Source: Corallococcus caeni
GTDB taxonomy: Bacteria; Myxococcota; Myxococcia; Myxococcales; Myxococcaceae
Reading direction: 5' to 3'
Length of the DNA stretch: 64,000 nt
Assembly: GCF_036245865.1 (NCBI RefSeq)
Contig: NZ_BTTW01000004.1
Span: 620,001 to 684,000, forward strand
Shown: one piece after another, positions 36,391 to 45,080 of the stretch
How the letters are laid out: each line of letters starts with the position of its first letter
How positions within the stretch are numbered: the first letter of the stretch is position 1
Notes under the pieces: generated by a model
What the model saw: the letters and a program-made list of their open reading frames with translations, nothing else
Database searches by the model: none
What the model was told of the DNA's origin: nothing
Program-made: the position numbers and the translations under genes

Positions 36391-36651
36391 CCCACCCTCC
36401 CGGACAGGGATTCCGTCAAGCCCCGGACTCCCCGTGAGTCCAGGGACTGCGTTTGCTTCCGGGCACTCGCCTGCGATAGAGACGCGCCCCTGTCGCGTGG
36501 GTGACACGCACTCCCGGTTGGCTCGAAACCGTCCGGGGGTGCCGGAGTCCGAAGGATGGATTCCGGACATCGCTGTCACGGTGGGAGGAGCAGTGGTGGG
36601 TTTCCCAAGAGGGGTGTCCGCGCCCCGGTCCAGGCCGTACCCCGTCCCGGG

Positions 36652-36676
36652 CCCTGGAACTCCAGCAGTTCCAGGG
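36652..36676. repeat. Inverted repeat upstream of the lpxC promoter candidate
   Basis: CCCTGGAACT (36652-36661) and AGTTCCAGGG (36667-36676) are perfect 10-nt arms around 5 nt. It lies about 65 nt before a sigma54-like promoter, a suitable place for an enhancer-binding protein. It could also be a simple hairpin; no U tract follows. Confidence 0.55.
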
Positions 36677-36728
36677 GGTTGGGAAGGGCAGGGGAACCCG
36701 TCACCGCAATCCTTGTGTCACGACCCCG

Positions 36729-36744
36729 TGGCATGTTGATTGCT
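36729..36744 (+). promoter_or_regulatory. sigma54-like promoter upstream of lpxC
   Basis: TGGCATGTTGATTGCT fits TGGCAC-N5-TTGCT with one change. GG (36730-36731) and GC (36742-36743) are 10 nt apart. The expected start is near 36755, about 85 nt before lpxC. The rest of the gap 36391-36838 shows the inverted repeat at 36652 and no gene. Confidence 0.6.
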
Positions 36745-36838
36745 CCTATGTGCACCGCGTCAGACCGCGGTGGAACGGCCTGACGGGGCCGTACCCCGCG
36801 TGCGTCAGCAAGAAGCAGTCCCCAGAGGCGACACCGAC

Positions 36839-37783
36839 ATGCTCCAGTTCACCGACTTCCAGCGCACCCTCTCCCAGCCGGCCATCTGCCGCGGCGTGGG
36901 GCTCCACTCCGGGTTGCCCGTGACGCTGACCCTGAAGCCCGCGCCCGCGGGGCATGGCATCGTCTTCGTCCGCACGGACCTGGCGCGCCCGGTGAGCATC
37001 CCCGCGCTGGCGGAGTACGTGGTGGACACGTCGCTGGCCACTTCCCTGGGCCGCGACGGCGTGAAGGTGGGCACGGTGGAGCACCTGATGTCCGCGCTCG
37101 CCGCGCTGGGCATCGACAACGTGCGCGCGGAGCTGGACGGGCCGGAAGTGCCCATCATGGACGGCAGCGCGGCGCCCTTCACCCACGCCATCATGGAGGC
37201 CGGGTCGCACGAGCTGGACGCGCCTCGCGAGTACCTGGTCATCAAGAAGAGCGTGGTGGTGCAGGACGGCGACAAGCAGGCCTCGCTCACCCCCGCGCGG
37301 CGCTTCCGCATCAGCTGCACCATCGACTTCGAGCACCCCGTCATCCAGGGCCAGTCCTTCGACGTGGACGTGAACGACCGGGGCTTCTCGCGCGAAATCT
37401 CCCGCGCCCGCACGTTCGGCTTCCTGCGCGACGTGGAGAAGCTGAAGACGCTGGGCCTGGCGCGCGGCGGCTCGCTGGAGAACGCCGTCGTCGTGGACGA
37501 GGCCGCCATCCTCAACCCGGACGGGCTGCGCTTCCCGGACGAGTTCGTGCGCCACAAGATTTTGGACGCCATCGGCGACGTGTCGCTGTTCGGCCGGCCC
37601 GTGATTGGCCACATGACGGCGTTCAAGACGGGGCACGCGCTCAACCACAAGCTGGTGCGCAAGGTGCTGGCGGACCCCTCCAGCTTCGACATCGTCACCG
37701 CGCGCCGCCGGGACGTGGAGGGCCGTGAGTCGGGCCGTGGAAGCCTCGCGGGCGCGTTGGAGCTGGAGCCCCTGGTCGCCTGA
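36839..37783 (+). CDS. lpxC: LpxC UDP-3-O-acyl-N-acetylglucosamine deacetylase
   Basis: A 314-residue zinc deacetylase for the first committed step of lipid A synthesis. Conserved parts are GVGLHSGLPVTLTLKPA, GTVEHLMSALAALGIDN (first zinc His), MDGSAAPF, FVRHKILDAIGDVSLFG (His and Asp ligands) and GHALNHKLVR (catalytic His). The C-terminal tail (about 25 residues, Arg/Gly/Leu) is longer than in E. coli LpxC. ATG 36839 is the family-consistent start. The gene stands alone, followed by a hairpin. Confidence 0.94.
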   Translation: MLQFTDFQRTLSQPAICRGVGLHSGLPVTLTLKPAPAGHGIVFVRTDLARPVSIPALAEYVVDTSLATSLGRDGVKVGTVEHLMSALAALGIDNVRAELDGPEVPIMDGSAAPFTHAIMEAGSHELDAPREYLVIKKSVVVQDGDKQASLTPARRFRISCTIDFEHPVIQGQSFDVDVNDRGFSREISRARTFGFLRDVEKLKTLGLARGGSLENAVVVDEAAILNPDGLRFPDEFVRHKILDAIGDVSLFGRPVIGHMTAFKTGHALNHKLVRKVLADPSSFDIVTARRRDVEGRESGRGSLAGALELEPLVA

Positions 37784-37788
37784 ACGCC

Positions 37789-37812
37789 GGGCTGGCAATT
37801 CCTTGCCAGCCC
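37789..37812 (+). terminator. Hairpin after lpxC
   Basis: GGGCTGGCAA (37789-37798) and TTGCCAGCCC (37803-37812) form a perfect 10-bp stem with a TTCC loop, 6 nt after the lpxC stop. No clear U tract follows. Confidence 0.6.
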
Positions 37813-37839
37813 CGAGGACCTCTATTAAGTCGGCGGCCT

Positions 37840-38934
37840 ATGTCCATGCGCTCTACTCGCATCGCCCTGGCCGCCCTCCTCGCGGCATCCCTCACCGCCG
37901 GCTGCAACAAGGAGAAGGCGCCGGCCAATGCCCAGGCGCCCGCCGCGCAGGCCCAGGCCGCCAATGCCGCGGAGCCGTCGCCGGATACCGTGGTGGCCAC
38001 CTTCGGCAACAACGAGAAGGTCACCTTCGGTGAGCTCAACGAGCGCATCAAGGAGCCGCTGGCGAACCTGGACAAGCAGAAGTTCCAGCTGCGCAAGCGC
38101 GGCCTGGAAGGGCTCGTCACCGAGCGCTTGGTGAAGGCCGAGGCGACGAAGCGCGGCATCACCGAGGACCAGCTGCTCAAGGCGGAGATCGACGACAAGA
38201 TCCCCGCGCCTCCGGAAGAGAAGATCAAGGAAGTGTTCGAGGGCGCCAAGGGCCAGCTGCCCCCGGGCGCGACCTACGAGCAGATGAAGCCGCAGATCGT
38301 GGACTTCCTGTCCGGCCAGCAGAAGCAGGAGCAGGCCCAGAAGTTCTTCGACTCGCTCCGTCAGGGCGCCAACGTGAAGTACGAGCTGCCCGAGCCCCCG
38401 CGCCCGCCCGCGGAGCGCAAGCAGGTGGCCGCCACCGGCCCGTCCAAGGGTCCTGAGGGCGCGCCCGTCACCATCGTGGAGTTCAGCGACTTCCAGTGCC
38501 CGTTCTGCAGCCGCGCCATCGGCACGGTGGACCAGGTGACGAAGACCTACGGCGACAAGGTGCGCCTGGTGTTCCGTCAGTTCCCCCTGGACTTCCACAA
38601 GCAGGCGCAGAAGGCCGCCGAGGCCTCGCTGTGCGCCAACGACCAGGGCAAGTTCTGGGAGATGCACGACAAGCTCTTCGCCAGCCAGCAGGCGCTGGGC
38701 GTGGATGACCTGAAGAAGTACGCGGGCGAGCTGAAGCTGGACACCGCCAAGTTCAACGCCTGCCTCGACTCCGGCGAGAAGGCCGCGACGGTGAAGGCGG
38801 ACCAGGCGGACGGCTCCAAGGTGGGCGTCAGCGGCACGCCGGCGTTCTTCATCAACGGCATCATGCTGTCGGGCGCGCAGCCCTTCGACGAGTTCAAGAG
38901 CGTCATCGACGCGGAGCTCAAGGGCGCGAAGTAG
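37840..38934 (+). CDS. Lipoprotein with SurA-like N-domain and DsbA thioredoxin domain
   Basis: A 364-residue envelope lipoprotein (lipobox LTAGC). Residues about 45-190 resemble the helical chaperone part of SurA/PrsA-type proteins (VTFGELNERIKEPLANLDKQ, LEGLVTERLVKAEATKRGI). Residues about 205-360 form a DsbA-like domain with VEFSDFQCPFCSRAIG (CPFC active site), FRQFPLDFHKQA and the cis-Pro SGTPAFFINGI. This combination suggests a tethered thiol oxidoreductase or isomerase that also binds unfolded proteins; the fused order is the notable part. ATG 37840 (or 37846) precedes the signal peptide. Confidence 0.82.
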   Translation: MSMRSTRIALAALLAASLTAGCNKEKAPANAQAPAAQAQAANAAEPSPDTVVATFGNNEKVTFGELNERIKEPLANLDKQKFQLRKRGLEGLVTERLVKAEATKRGITEDQLLKAEIDDKIPAPPEEKIKEVFEGAKGQLPPGATYEQMKPQIVDFLSGQQKQEQAQKFFDSLRQGANVKYELPEPPRPPAERKQVAATGPSKGPEGAPVTIVEFSDFQCPFCSRAIGTVDQVTKTYGDKVRLVFRQFPLDFHKQAQKAAEASLCANDQGKFWEMHDKLFASQQALGVDDLKKYAGELKLDTAKFNACLDSGEKAATVKADQADGSKVGVSGTPAFFINGIMLSGAQPFDEFKSVIDAELKGAK

Positions 38935-38963
38935 TCCCGTAAGCGCAGTGAGGGAGGGCTGCG

Positions 38964-40202
38964 GTGGCGTCCAAACCCAGGGCCACGCCCCGCGTGAGCG
39001 GTGAGGCGGCTTCGCTCGAGCTGGAGCGGCCGCTCGCCGCCGTCGTCTCTCCCACCCGGCCCCTTTCGGCGCACTTCCTGGCGCCGGAGGGGCTGGTGCT
39101 CCTCCCGGAGTCCCAGGGCGCGTCCGGCTTCTTCGCCGGCAGCCTGGGGACGCTCTCGGTCGAGGAGGTCTTCGCCCAGATCCTCTCGGGCATCCGCACC
39201 GGCCAGCTCGTCGTGCAGCACGCCAGCGTGCGCCGCACGGTGGCCTTCCGCGACGGGCAGGTGGTGTTCGCCACCTCCAGCGAGCGCTGGGAGCGGCTGG
39301 GCGCGGTGATGGTGCGGCTGGGCCTGTTGACGGAAACGAAGCTCACCCAGGCGCTCGCGCAGGTGACGCCCGCGCGCCGGATTGGCCAGGTGCTCACGTC
39401 GCAGGGGCTCGTGTCCGAGGCCAGCCTCTACAGCGCCATGACGTTCGTGGTGCGCGAGGTGGTGCTCAACCTCTTCGAGATGGTGGAGGGCAGCTTCCTC
39501 TTCCTGGAGGCGAAGGCCCCGGCGGTGGACGCGGTGAAGCTGCCGGAGCGCACGCGCGACCTGGTGCTCACCGGAATCAAGCGCGCGGAGGAGACGGGCC
39601 GGCTGCGCCGCCGCTTCCCGGACGACATGCGCGTGACGCCCGGCCCCCAGGGCGCGCTGCCCGGCGAGGAGGCCCTGTTCGCCAAGCTGGGCGAGGGCAC
39701 GACGCTGGGCGCGCTGAAGGCCGCCTACGCGGGCAGCCAGTACGCCTTCTACAGCGGCGTGGAGGAGGCGGTGCGCGGCGGCCACCTGGCCGTCCGGGCC
39801 GCGGAGGCGCCCGTGGCCCCGGGCCCCGCGGTGGAGGGCATGGCCTGGGAGCTCTTGTCCGCGGAGGAGCGCTACAACCTCCTGCTGTCGCTGGTGCACC
39901 GCGCGCTGCGCGAGGCGGGCCGCGACGTGGACCTCTTGCGCGGCTTCGTGGAGTCGCCGCCCCCGGGGCTGGAGAACGCCTACCAGGGCGTCACGCTGGG
40001 GCCGGACGGGCGCGTGGACGTGGCCCGGCTGCGCGCCAACGTGTCCACCAGCGGCGGCGAGGCGGTGGGGCGGGCCATGGCGCTGGAGGCGCTGGACGCG
40101 TTCGTGTCCTACGCGCTGTTCTCCGCGCGCAACGTGCTGCCGGCGGACGTGGCGGAGCGACTGGCCAACACCTACCGGACCCTCCAGGGCGGCCTGACGT
40201 AG
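38964..40202 (+). CDS. DUF4388 (PATAN-like) domain protein
   Basis: A 412-residue cytoplasmic protein. Residues about 55-190 match the DUF4388 pattern: FAGSLGTLSVEEVFAQILSGIRTGQLVV, VAFRDGQVVFATSSERWERLG and LTQALAQVTPARRIGQVL. The C-terminal half is helical without recognised domain. The start is GTG 38964 (GTGGCGTCC). Such proteins often work with GTPases or receiver proteins in gliding-motility regulation; no partner is adjacent here. Confidence 0.75.
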   Translation: MASKPRATPRVSGEAASLELERPLAAVVSPTRPLSAHFLAPEGLVLLPESQGASGFFAGSLGTLSVEEVFAQILSGIRTGQLVVQHASVRRTVAFRDGQVVFATSSERWERLGAVMVRLGLLTETKLTQALAQVTPARRIGQVLTSQGLVSEASLYSAMTFVVREVVLNLFEMVEGSFLFLEAKAPAVDAVKLPERTRDLVLTGIKRAEETGRLRRRFPDDMRVTPGPQGALPGEEALFAKLGEGTTLGALKAAYAGSQYAFYSGVEEAVRGGHLAVRAAEAPVAPGPAVEGMAWELLSAEERYNLLLSLVHRALREAGRDVDLLRGFVESPPPGLENAYQGVTLGPDGRVDVARLRANVSTSGGEAVGRAMALEALDAFVSYALFSARNVLPADVAERLANTYRTLQGGLT

Positions 40203-40328
40203 CCCGGGCCCCGGGCGGGAAGTTTCCTCCGTCGGACAGCGTACACCGCCCCCATGTGCCCCTGGCGTGCCCCGGGGTGGGTGGCCACGTTCCTCGCCAC
40301 GGCTGGTGGCTGGCGGGGGACGAGCGAC

Positions 40329-40946
40329 ATGGGCGCGATGCGGATGTTGGGGTGGGGAGTGCTTCTGCTGAGCACGGCGTGTGGCGCGTCCCGGACGGCC
40401 GTGACGAAGGCGGAGCCCGGCACGGGCGGTTCGGGCAGGGCCTCGGACGAGTCCGCCGTCGCGTCCACCACGCGGCGCTACGTGGACGAGGACCTGGGCT
40501 TCGAAATCGTCCGGCCCACGGCGGAGTGGCAGCTGGACGAGACGAACGAGCGCACCCCGGAGGGGCTGGCGATCCCCGTCATCCTGCGCCACCGTGTGAC
40601 GGGGGCCCAGGTGGTGCTGCAGGTGGCGCCCGGCGTGGCCACGCCCGTCCAGTTCGCGGAGCGGCTGACGCAGGGGCTGCGCCAGCAGCCGGGCTTCACC
40701 ACCACGGATCCGCAGCCCATCGCGCTGTCGGACAACGCCGTGGGCTTCGACTTCCAGGTGGGGGAGGGCGTGCGCGGCAAGGTGGCCGTGCGCGAGGGCA
40801 ACTCCGGCCGCGTGCTGATGATGCTGGCCACCTGGCCCACGGAGGCCTCCGCCGACATCACGGAGAGCGTGGACGCCCTGATGGCCGGCGTCCGTCCGCT
40901 CCCGGAGCCGAGCGTGGCGGTGCGCGCCACGCCCCGGACTCCGTAG
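40329..40946 (+). CDS. Uncharacterised lipoprotein
   Basis: A 205-residue lipoprotein (lipobox LSTAC). After a Ser/Gly-rich linker, the domain from about residue 50 (RRYVDEDLGFEIVRPTAEWQL, VILRHRVTGAQVVLQVAPG) has the look of the PsbP-like/DcrB-like fold found in many exported proteins, a weak resemblance only. ATG 40329 has GGGGGA 8 nt upstream; ATG 40338 is an alternative. Confidence 0.6.
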   Translation: MGAMRMLGWGVLLLSTACGASRTAVTKAEPGTGGSGRASDESAVASTTRRYVDEDLGFEIVRPTAEWQLDETNERTPEGLAIPVILRHRVTGAQVVLQVAPGVATPVQFAERLTQGLRQQPGFTTTDPQPIALSDNAVGFDFQVGEGVRGKVAVREGNSGRVLMMLATWPTEASADITESVDALMAGVRPLPEPSVAVRATPRTP

Positions 40947-40947
40947 A

Positions 40948-40972
40948 GGCCCACGCGGCTCACGCGTGGGCC
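40948..40972. terminator. Hairpin between convergent lipoprotein gene and pepA
   Basis: GGCCCACGCG (40948-40957) pairs perfectly with CGCGTGGGCC (40963-40972) around a 5-nt loop, directly after the lipoprotein stop. There is no U tract, but the position between two stops supports a terminator role. Confidence 0.6.
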
Positions 40973-41005
40973 ATGAGGCCCCGAGGCTCGGAGACTCCGG
41001 GGGGA

Positions 41006-42625
41006 CTACGCGCGGGCCGGCTTGCCCTTGGCGGCCTTCGGGGCCTTGGCGGCCTTGGGCGCCTTCGCGGGAGCCTCCGCCTTCACGGGCTCCGGCTGCG
41101 AGGCGACCTCCGTGGCCCGGCGGCGCACCAGCTCCACCAGCGTGCGCGCGCCGACGCCCGTGCCGCCCTTGTTGAGGTAGCCGCGCTCCTTGGGGCTGTT
41201 GGACGGACCGGCGATATCCAGGTGCACCCAGGGCGTGTTGCCCACGAACTCCTTGAGGAAGAGGGCCGCGTTGATGGCGCCGCCCCAGCGCTCGCCGGAG
41301 TTCTTCATGTCCGCGACCTCGGAGCGCAGCGCGTCCTTCTGCAGGTCGCTGACCGGCAGGCGCCACATCTCCTCGCCCGCGGCGCGCGCGGCGGTGAGCA
41401 CGCTGTTCACCGTGTCGTCGTCGTCGCCGAAGGCGCCCACGATGTAGTTGCCCAGCGCCACCATGCACGCGCCCGTGAGCGTCGCCAGGTCGATGATGGC
41501 GGACGGCTCGTGCTCGCAGGCCCAGGTGAGCATGTCGCCCAGCACCAGGCGGCCTTCCGCGTCCGTGTTGGTGATCTCCACCGTCTTGCCGGAGCGCGCC
41601 GTGAGGATGTCACCCGGCTTGTACGCGGTGCCGGAGGGCATGTTCTCGCACGCGCCGATGAAGGCGTGCACGGGGAAGGGCGGCTTCACCACGGAGCCGA
41701 TGACCTTCATCGCGGCCAGCACCGCGGCGGAGCCGGCCATGTCCGTCTTCATCTCCACCATGCCCTCGGTGGGCTTGAGCGACAGGCCGCCCGAGTCGAA
41801 CGTGATGGCCTTGCCCACCAGCGCCAGCGGGGGGCGCTTCGCGTCCTTCGCGTTCTTCGGCGTGTAGACCAGGTGGATGAGGCGGGGCTCCTGCACGCTG
41901 CCGGCGGTGACGCCCAGGAACATGCCCATGTTCAGGCGCTCAATCTCCTTGCGCCCGCCAATCTCCGCGGTGAGCCCGCCCTCCTTGGCGGCCTGCTGCG
42001 CGGCCTGCGCGAGCTTGATGGGCGTCACGACGTTGGGGGGCTCGTTGACCAGGTCGCGCGCCCAGTTGACGGCCTCCGCCAGCTTCAGGCCCAGGTGCAG
42101 CGCGTCGTCCAGCGCGCGCGACTTCTCCGTGCCCTGCGGCAGGGACAGCGTGGCGCGGGTGAGCTTGGGGCTGCCCTTGTCCTCGCGCGCGGCGGACTTG
42201 TACTTGTCGAAGCGGTAGACGCCCAGCTCCAGGCCCTCCACCACCGCGCGCACGGCCATCGCCGCGTCGTCCGTGGCGGGCACGCGGAAGCCGATGGCGG
42301 GGGACTTCAACCGCTGCGCCGTCTTCGCCGCGCGGCCCGCGGCCAGCCGCAGCACCTCCGGCTGGAAGCGCGCGCGGTTGCCCAGGCCCAGCAAGAGGAC
42401 GCGGTCGGAGCCCAGCTTCCCCAGGGTGTGCATCAGGAAGGACTGGTCCGCCTTCCCCTTGAAGCCCTCCTGGGTGGCGGCGGCGCGAAGCTTGCCCTCC
42501 AGGGCCGAGTCCGCGGCGGCCAGCGGCGCGGGGGCGGAATCACCCAGCTCGCCCTCGAAGAGGGGGATGACGAGCAGCTCACCGCTCACCGGCGCGGCTT
42601 CACCGGAGACGAGACTGAATTGCAT
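41006..42625 (-). CDS. pepA: M17 leucyl aminopeptidase (PepA)
   Basis: A 539-residue cytosolic M17 aminopeptidase. The catalytic domain shows VGKAITFDSGGLSLKP (metal Lys and Asp), MKTDMAGSAAVLAAM and the signature NTDAEGRLVLGDML. The N-terminal domain (about 180 residues) is the usual macro-like fold. A Lys/Ala/Pro tail (about 35 residues, KAPKAAKAPKAAKG) is added after the family C-terminus and looks disordered. I start at MQFSLVSGEAAP (42625); the longer frame upstream to 42769 lacks family similarity. Confidence 0.94.
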   Translation of the reverse strand: MQFSLVSGEAAPVSGELLVIPLFEGELGDSAPAPLAAADSALEGKLRAAATQEGFKGKADQSFLMHTLGKLGSDRVLLLGLGNRARFQPEVLRLAAGRAAKTAQRLKSPAIGFRVPATDDAAMAVRAVVEGLELGVYRFDKYKSAAREDKGSPKLTRATLSLPQGTEKSRALDDALHLGLKLAEAVNWARDLVNEPPNVVTPIKLAQAAQQAAKEGGLTAEIGGRKEIERLNMGMFLGVTAGSVQEPRLIHLVYTPKNAKDAKRPPLALVGKAITFDSGGLSLKPTEGMVEMKTDMAGSAAVLAAMKVIGSVVKPPFPVHAFIGACENMPSGTAYKPGDILTARSGKTVEITNTDAEGRLVLGDMLTWACEHEPSAIIDLATLTGACMVALGNYIVGAFGDDDDTVNSVLTAARAAGEEMWRLPVSDLQKDALRSEVADMKNSGERWGGAINAALFLKEFVGNTPWVHLDIAGPSNSPKERGYLNKGGTGVGARTLVELVRRRATEVASQPEPVKAEAPAKAPKAAKAPKAAKGKPARA

Positions 42626-42761
42626 GGCGACTTGGACTCCTGGAGAGGAAGGGGGTGATCCGAGGGGCGCGACTGTAGACGCGTGCCGTGTTGCTCGCAA
42701 AGCGCTGGTTGCCACTCGGGCATTGCAATGGCCCGGCGCGCTGGATAGCTGTGCAGTCCCA

Positions 42762-43658
42762 ATGCCCACCCTGTTGCTTCATCTGACGGCCATCGAACGG
42801 TTGGCAGCCCATCCGGACGGGCTCCCCGCCGACTGGGTGCGAGCGCTGACCGAGGACCTGCCCTACGCGCGCTTCGGCGCGGCGCTGCCGGATTTGCCCC
42901 TGTGCGAGGGCGTGCGCGGGGGCCTGGGCGTGCTGATGCAGCCGGAGACCGGCTGGCCCCCCTTCGCGCGGCTGTACCACGAGCGCTCCCCGGTGGGCCT
43001 GGGCCTGAAGATGGCGGAGCTCGTGGCCTCCGGGGCCCTGGTGGGCACCGAGGCCGGCCTGGCCATCCTGGCCGGCTACTTCACCCACCTGAGCCTGGAC
43101 CGGCGCCTCCACCCGCTGGTGGACGCACTGGTGTTGCGCCACCGCCGCAAGGGCGAGCGGGCCTGGGACGCACGGCGTCAGGTGGAGTGGGCCCAGACGC
43201 TCTTCTTCCTGCGCGAACAGGACGGCACGGACGGCGTGGGCACCTCTCGCATCCGCGAGAAGTTCCAGGTGGTGAAGAGCTCCGGCATCCCGCTGCGCGG
43301 CATCGGCCGGGGCATCTACGAGCTGGTCCGGCTGGCGTCGCAGGACCGCGTGGGGCAGGCCCCCACCAAGGCGCAGCTGGACGGGTGGGTGCGCGGCCTC
43401 TACGTCTCCGGCCTCTTCCTCTCCAGCCCGCTCGGCCGCATGAGGGCGCTCCCGGCGTACTCGCAGCTCTCCTTCCAGGAGCTGTACCGCAATGATCACT
43501 TTGACTTCGCGGTGGAGCTGGACGCCGCGCTGGAGGTGACGCGCGGGCTGATCAAGAAGCTGCACGGCTACATGGCGCGCGGCACCTACACGCCGCGCAC
43601 GCGCGCGCGCTTCATGGAGGAGTTTCCAGAGGGCACGCTGGGCGCCACCGCCGCGTAG
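42762..43658 (+). CDS. PF00882-like (zinc-dependent phospholipase C family) protein
   Basis: A 298-residue helical protein. MPTLLLHLTAIERLA, YARFGAALPDLPL and GYFTHLSLDRRLHPLVDALV resemble the His/Asp pattern of the zinc-dependent phospholipase C family, in which an N-terminal His, an Asp and later THL..D..LHP bind metals. No signal peptide is present, so an extracellular lipase role is unlikely; intracellular lipid hydrolysis is a guess. It is divergent from pepA. Confidence 0.62.
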   Translation: MPTLLLHLTAIERLAAHPDGLPADWVRALTEDLPYARFGAALPDLPLCEGVRGGLGVLMQPETGWPPFARLYHERSPVGLGLKMAELVASGALVGTEAGLAILAGYFTHLSLDRRLHPLVDALVLRHRRKGERAWDARRQVEWAQTLFFLREQDGTDGVGTSRIREKFQVVKSSGIPLRGIGRGIYELVRLASQDRVGQAPTKAQLDGWVRGLYVSGLFLSSPLGRMRALPAYSQLSFQELYRNDHFDFAVELDAALEVTRGLIKKLHGYMARGTYTPRTRARFMEEFPEGTLGATAA

Positions 43659-43786
43659 TGAACGGATCCACACGGCCCGCGTCCCGGTGCCGTGTTCGCG
43701 TGCAGGGCATCCAACCGATCGAGCAGGTTGCCCTCGGGGATGTGGCGCTATCCGAAGCGGGGAGTGCCTCCTATCCTCGATAGGGA

Positions 43787-44569
43787 ATGACGGTCTTCCT
43801 CCTCATGGCGGCGGGTGTGTTGGCGGGTGGTCTGGGGGCGCTCCTGGGCATCGGGGGCGGCATCGTCCTGGTGCCCGCGCTGGTGTTGGGATTCGGAATC
43901 CCGCTGGAGCAGGCCGTCCCCGCGAGCCTGATGTGCGTGGTGGCCAACTCCTGCGCCGCCGCCGCCAGCTACGTGGAGAACAAACTGAGTGACCTGCGGC
44001 TGGGGCTCACGCTGGAGCTCGCCACGGTGCTGGGCGCCATCGTCGGGGGGCTCGTCGCCGCCTTCGTCGCGGAGGCGATGGTGGCCGTGGTGTTCGGCCT
44101 CTTCACGCTCTTCGTGTCGCTCCAGATGATGCTCCTGCGCACCCCGCGCCAGGAGCCCGCGACGGCGGCCAACTACGTCCCCGGCAACTACCCGCTGGGC
44201 ATCTCCGGCTCCTTCGTGGCGGGCGGCCTGTCCGCGCTGCTGGGCGTGGGCGGCGGCCCGCTGAAGGTGCCGCTGATGACCTACGGCATGCGCGTGCCCT
44301 TCAAGGTCGCCAGCGCCACCAGCAACCTGATGGTGGGCGTCACCGGCGCGGCGAGCGTCGCGGCCTACGCCTGGCGCGGCCAATTGAATCTGGGGCTCGT
44401 GGCGCCGTTGGTCGTAGGGGTGCTGGCCGGAGCCTCCGTGGGCAGCAAGCTGATGCTGAAGACGCCGACCGCGGTGCTCAAGAAGCTCTTCGCGGCCGTC
44501 CTGTTCATCGTGGCCGGACAGATGTTGTGGAAGGGAGGGGAGGGGTTGTGGCCGAGCGTATGGAAATGA
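43787..44569 (+). CDS. TauE/SafE family membrane transporter
   Basis: A 260-residue inner-membrane protein with about eight hydrophobic helices and two internal repeats starting with GALLGIGGGIVLVPALV and SALLGVGGGPLKVPLM, the hallmark of this family, which exports sulfite or organosulfur anions. The downstream DUF1634 gene overlaps it by 4 nt, a pairing that is typical for this transporter type. Confidence 0.88.
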   Translation: MTVFLLMAAGVLAGGLGALLGIGGGIVLVPALVLGFGIPLEQAVPASLMCVVANSCAAAASYVENKLSDLRLGLTLELATVLGAIVGGLVAAFVAEAMVAVVFGLFTLFVSLQMMLLRTPRQEPATAANYVPGNYPLGISGSFVAGGLSALLGVGGGPLKVPLMTYGMRVPFKVASATSNLMVGVTGAASVAAYAWRGQLNLGLVAPLVVGVLAGASVGSKLMLKTPTAVLKKLFAAVLFIVAGQMLWKGGEGLWPSVWK

Positions 44570-45045
44570 GTGAAGCAGAGCCTGAAATACCCGGTGTCCA
44601 CCCGTCGGTGATGATGCAGGACGTGGGGCCGCCCACGCGCAATGCACGGGCGAGGTCGGTGGCGCTGGACGCGGAGTTCCCCCGGGAGCTCCAGCAGGAA
44701 CCCATCACCCAGCCGGAGGCGCTCCCACGCGAGCGCCGGGGGGCCAGGAGGCTCGCCGCCGGAGAGCGGTGGATCGCCCGCGTGCTGCGCACCGGAGCCA
44801 TCACCAGCGGGTGCATGTTCGTCGCGTCGCTCGCGCTGGAGCTGCTGCCGCGCGACGAGTCCGTGCACGTGGCCATCGACCTGCTGCGCAAGGGCGCGGC
44901 GTCCATGCTGCTGGTGACGCCGGTGGCGCGGCTGGCGATGGCGGGCACCGTGCTGGGCCTGCGCGGCGAGTGGCGTTACGCCGCCATCGCCGCGGGCGTC
45001 ATCGGGTTGCTCGCGCTGGCGGTGGGCGCGGGCTTCCAGGCCTGA
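44566..45045 (+). CDS. DUF1634 membrane protein, partner of the TauE-type transporter
   Basis: A 159-residue protein. After a hydrophilic N-terminus of about 75 residues come three hydrophobic helices (RTGAITSGCMFVASLALELL, MLLVTPVARLAMAGTVLGL, YAAIAAGVIGLLALAVG), as in DUF1634. The start is ATG 44566, overlapping the transporter stop (ATGA). The extended N-terminus is unusual for this family. It probably assists the transporter. Confidence 0.8.
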   Translation: MSEAEPEIPGVHPSVMMQDVGPPTRNARARSVALDAEFPRELQQEPITQPEALPRERRGARRLAAGERWIARVLRTGAITSGCMFVASLALELLPRDESVHVAIDLLRKGAASMLLVTPVARLAMAGTVLGLRGEWRYAAIAAGVIGLLALAVGAGFQA

Positions 45046-45080
45046 CGCGAAGCCGGACGCGGAGAAGGCCGCGCGCGGGG

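Noticed and set aside
36434-36739. Short open frame in the gap before lpxC
   Set aside because: No ribosome binding site, biased Pro/Gly composition, and it runs across the inverted repeat and the sigma54-like promoter.
40990-41110. Short repeated GCC-TTG units that look like a tandem repeat
   Set aside because: This is the DNA behind the Lys/Ala-rich tail of PepA, simple low complexity rather than a repeat element.
38577-41468. A 963-codon open frame on the minus strand
   Set aside because: It runs antisense through three genes with clear domains (DsbA-type, DUF4388, lipoprotein) and into pepA in another frame. High GC removes stop codons on the opposite strand; its translation is low-complexity His/Arg/Gly.
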